In this document: positions 6,748 through 7,346 of the stretch, piece by piece
How the letters are laid out: each line of letters starts with the position of its first letter
Numbering within the stretch: the first letter of the stretch is position 1
Origin: an uncultured Clostridia bacterium
GTDB taxonomy: Bacteria; Bacillota; Clostridia; Oscillospirales; Ruminococcaceae
Assembly: GCA_947628385.1 (NCBI GenBank)
Contig: CANQZS010000093.1
Span: forward strand, 1-7,346
Direction: 5' to 3'
Length of the DNA: 7,346 bases
Program-made: the position numbers and the translations under genes
The notes under the pieces: model-generated
What the model was told of the DNA's origin: nothing
The model's database searches: none
The model's input: the letters and a program-made list of their open reading frames with translations, nothing else

Positions 6748-6826
6748 ATGAAATTTTTTGCAGAAATGTGTTATTATGCCAAAAAAACAGCGTTTAAGAG
6801 TACATATTCCTTTTAAATATCTTTCG

Positions 6827-6857
6827 TTGACATTTCACACATTTTACACAATATAAT
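6827..6857 (+). promoter_or_regulatory. Near-consensus sigma-A-type promoter for the HtrA-like gene
   Basis: TTGACA at 6827-6832 and TATAAT at 6852-6857 both match the vegetative consensus exactly. The spacer is 19 bases, two longer than the ideal 17, which may weaken it or make it depend on a regulator or supercoiling. Transcription would start near 6864, giving a leader of about 64 bases. It suggests the protease gene is transcribed on its own rather than from the esterase upstream. Confidence 0.7.
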
Positions 6858-6876
6858 ATTACAATGTAACTGTAAT
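6844..6876 (+). promoter_or_regulatory. TACA/TGTA inverted repeats over the promoter, possible operator
   Basis: TTACA occurs at 6844-6848 and 6859-6863, and TGTAA at 6865-6869 and 6871-6875. The inner pair forms the 11-base palindrome TTACAATGTAA centred at 6864, the predicted start of transcription. ATTACA (6858-6863) and TGTAAT (6871-6876) form a second dyad with a seven-base spacer. TACA/TGTA half-sites are used by BlaI/MecI/CopY-type repressors, but those have two bases between the halves and the inner pair here has one, so the regulator is not identified. Confidence 0.42.
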
Positions 6877-6887
6877 CAAAAAACAGA

Positions 6888-6902
6888 TCCGATGTATTCG
6901 GA
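6888..6902 (+). other. Small hairpin in the leader of the HtrA-like gene
   Basis: TCCGA (6888-6892) pairs with TCGGA (6898-6902) around a five-base loop. It lies in the predicted transcript leader, about a dozen bases before the ribosome site AAGGTGG (6914-6920). There is no T-run after it, so it is not a terminator. It could stabilise the leader or be chance. Confidence 0.35.
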
Positions 6903-6927
6903 CAAAGATAAAAAAGGTGGTATATTT

Positions 6928-7346
6928 ATGTACGAGAATAACAACTATACTTATACAGCAAATTACAGTCCGGAAGAGCCGGAGCCTCCGAAAAACGGAG
7001 GAAAAAAAGCTGCCAAGGCTGCGGCGCTCATTCTTTCTGCGGCGCTGGTAGGAGGCGCGTCGGGATTCGGCGGTTCATATCTTGCAAATAACGTTATTGG
7101 ATCCGATGAACAGAGCGTATCGGAGAATGCTCCGGAGGAAACAACGGCTAAGGAGGTAGTTCAGACGGCTGTGTCCGTTCCTCAGGAGACTCAGGGCAAG
7201 GAGGACACATCTCTCGGAAATCTTCTCAATATTGATTCCAAGGACAGCGATGAGCTTACCGACAGCGAAATAATCAAAAGAGCGATCCCGTCTGTAGTGC
7301 TTATAAATTCCACATTTACAGAGGCAGGACAGCAGGGCTCCGCAAC
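6928..7346 (+). CDS. HtrA/DegP-like membrane-anchored serine protease, N-terminal part (runs off the window)
   Basis: Only 139 codons are present and the frame is still open at the end. Residues 1-29 form an Asn/Tyr then Pro/Glu/Lys-rich cytoplasmic head. Residues about 30-54 are Ala/Gly-rich and hydrophobic (AAALILSAALVGGASGFGG), a single membrane anchor with Lys before it, so the rest should be outside. Residues 55-110 form an acidic, Thr/Ser/Glu-rich linker. DSEIIKRAIPSVVLINSTF at 112-130 matches the first strand of trypsin-like S1C proteases, where a PSVV element opens the domain. The catalytic His, Asp and Ser and any PDZ domain lie beyond the window and cannot be checked. ATG 6928 follows AAGGTGG (6914-6920) with seven bases between. 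HtrA-type proteases degrade misfolded or surplus envelope proteins. The gene has its own promoter with possible operator repeats. Confidence 0.72.
   Translation, partial: MYENNNYTYTANYSPEEPEPPKNGGKKAAKAAALILSAALVGGASGFGGSYLANNVIGSDEQSVSENAPEETTAKEVVQTAVSVPQETQGKEDTSLGNLLNIDSKDSDELTDSEIIKRAIPSVVLINSTFTEAGQQGSA

Noticed and set aside
6748..6826. Search for a terminator or small gene after the esterase
   Set aside because: The stretch is AT-rich with T- and A-runs but no GC stem next to a T-run, and no short frame with a ribosome site was seen.

Overview
The window looks like a chromosomal segment of a low-to-moderate GC Gram-positive anaerobe, most likely a Ruminococcus-like member of the Clostridia (Oscillospiraceae). 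This is inferred from the protein styles: an FtsX-type permease with giant heptad repeats, a PASTA protein, an SGNH/CE2-like esterase and an HtrA-like protease with a cytoplasmic Asn/Tyr-rich N-terminus. Purine-rich ribosome sites and AT-rich spacers fit too. No database search was possible, so the taxon is an inference. All supported genes lie on the + strand.

Region 1 (1-5073) is an apparent cell-envelope operon. The first 30 bases hold the tail of an upstream gene, probably the ATPase partner of an ABC system. It is followed by a 1238-residue FtsX-like permease (43-3759). The extracytoplasmic domain of this permease carries two unbroken heptad-repeat arms of nearly equal length, 23 and 24 heptads, separated by about 95 residues. 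That pattern suggests an antiparallel coiled-coil hairpin reaching into or across the cell wall. Twenty-one bases later comes a membrane-anchored protein with one PASTA domain and a class A beta-lactamase-like serine hydrolase domain (3781-5073). Together they suggest an ATP-driven envelope complex coupled to a wall-sensing or wall-modifying protein, but this is inference.

Region 2 (5074-6747) holds two probable cytoplasmic enzymes. The first is a YbgC/FadM-type hotdog thioesterase (5163-5618). The second is an SGNH hydrolase with an N-terminal beta domain resembling carbohydrate esterase family 2 (5686-6747). The thioesterase has an unusual initiation region: a strong Shine-Dalgarno site 20 bases from the start codon, with a small hairpin filling almost the whole gap.

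Region 3 (6748-7346) is a 180-base intergenic stretch with a near-consensus sigma-A-type promoter. TACA/TGTA inverted repeats overlap its -10 and predicted start. Then comes the 5' end of a membrane-anchored HtrA/DegP-like serine protease that runs off the window before its catalytic domain. No RNA genes, CRISPR arrays, insertion sequences, attachment sites or convincing intrinsic terminators were seen. The candidates for something less ordinary are the coiled-coil permease with its recently duplicated repeat, the PASTA-hydrolase next to it, the hairpin-spaced ribosome site, and the repeat-decorated protease promoter.
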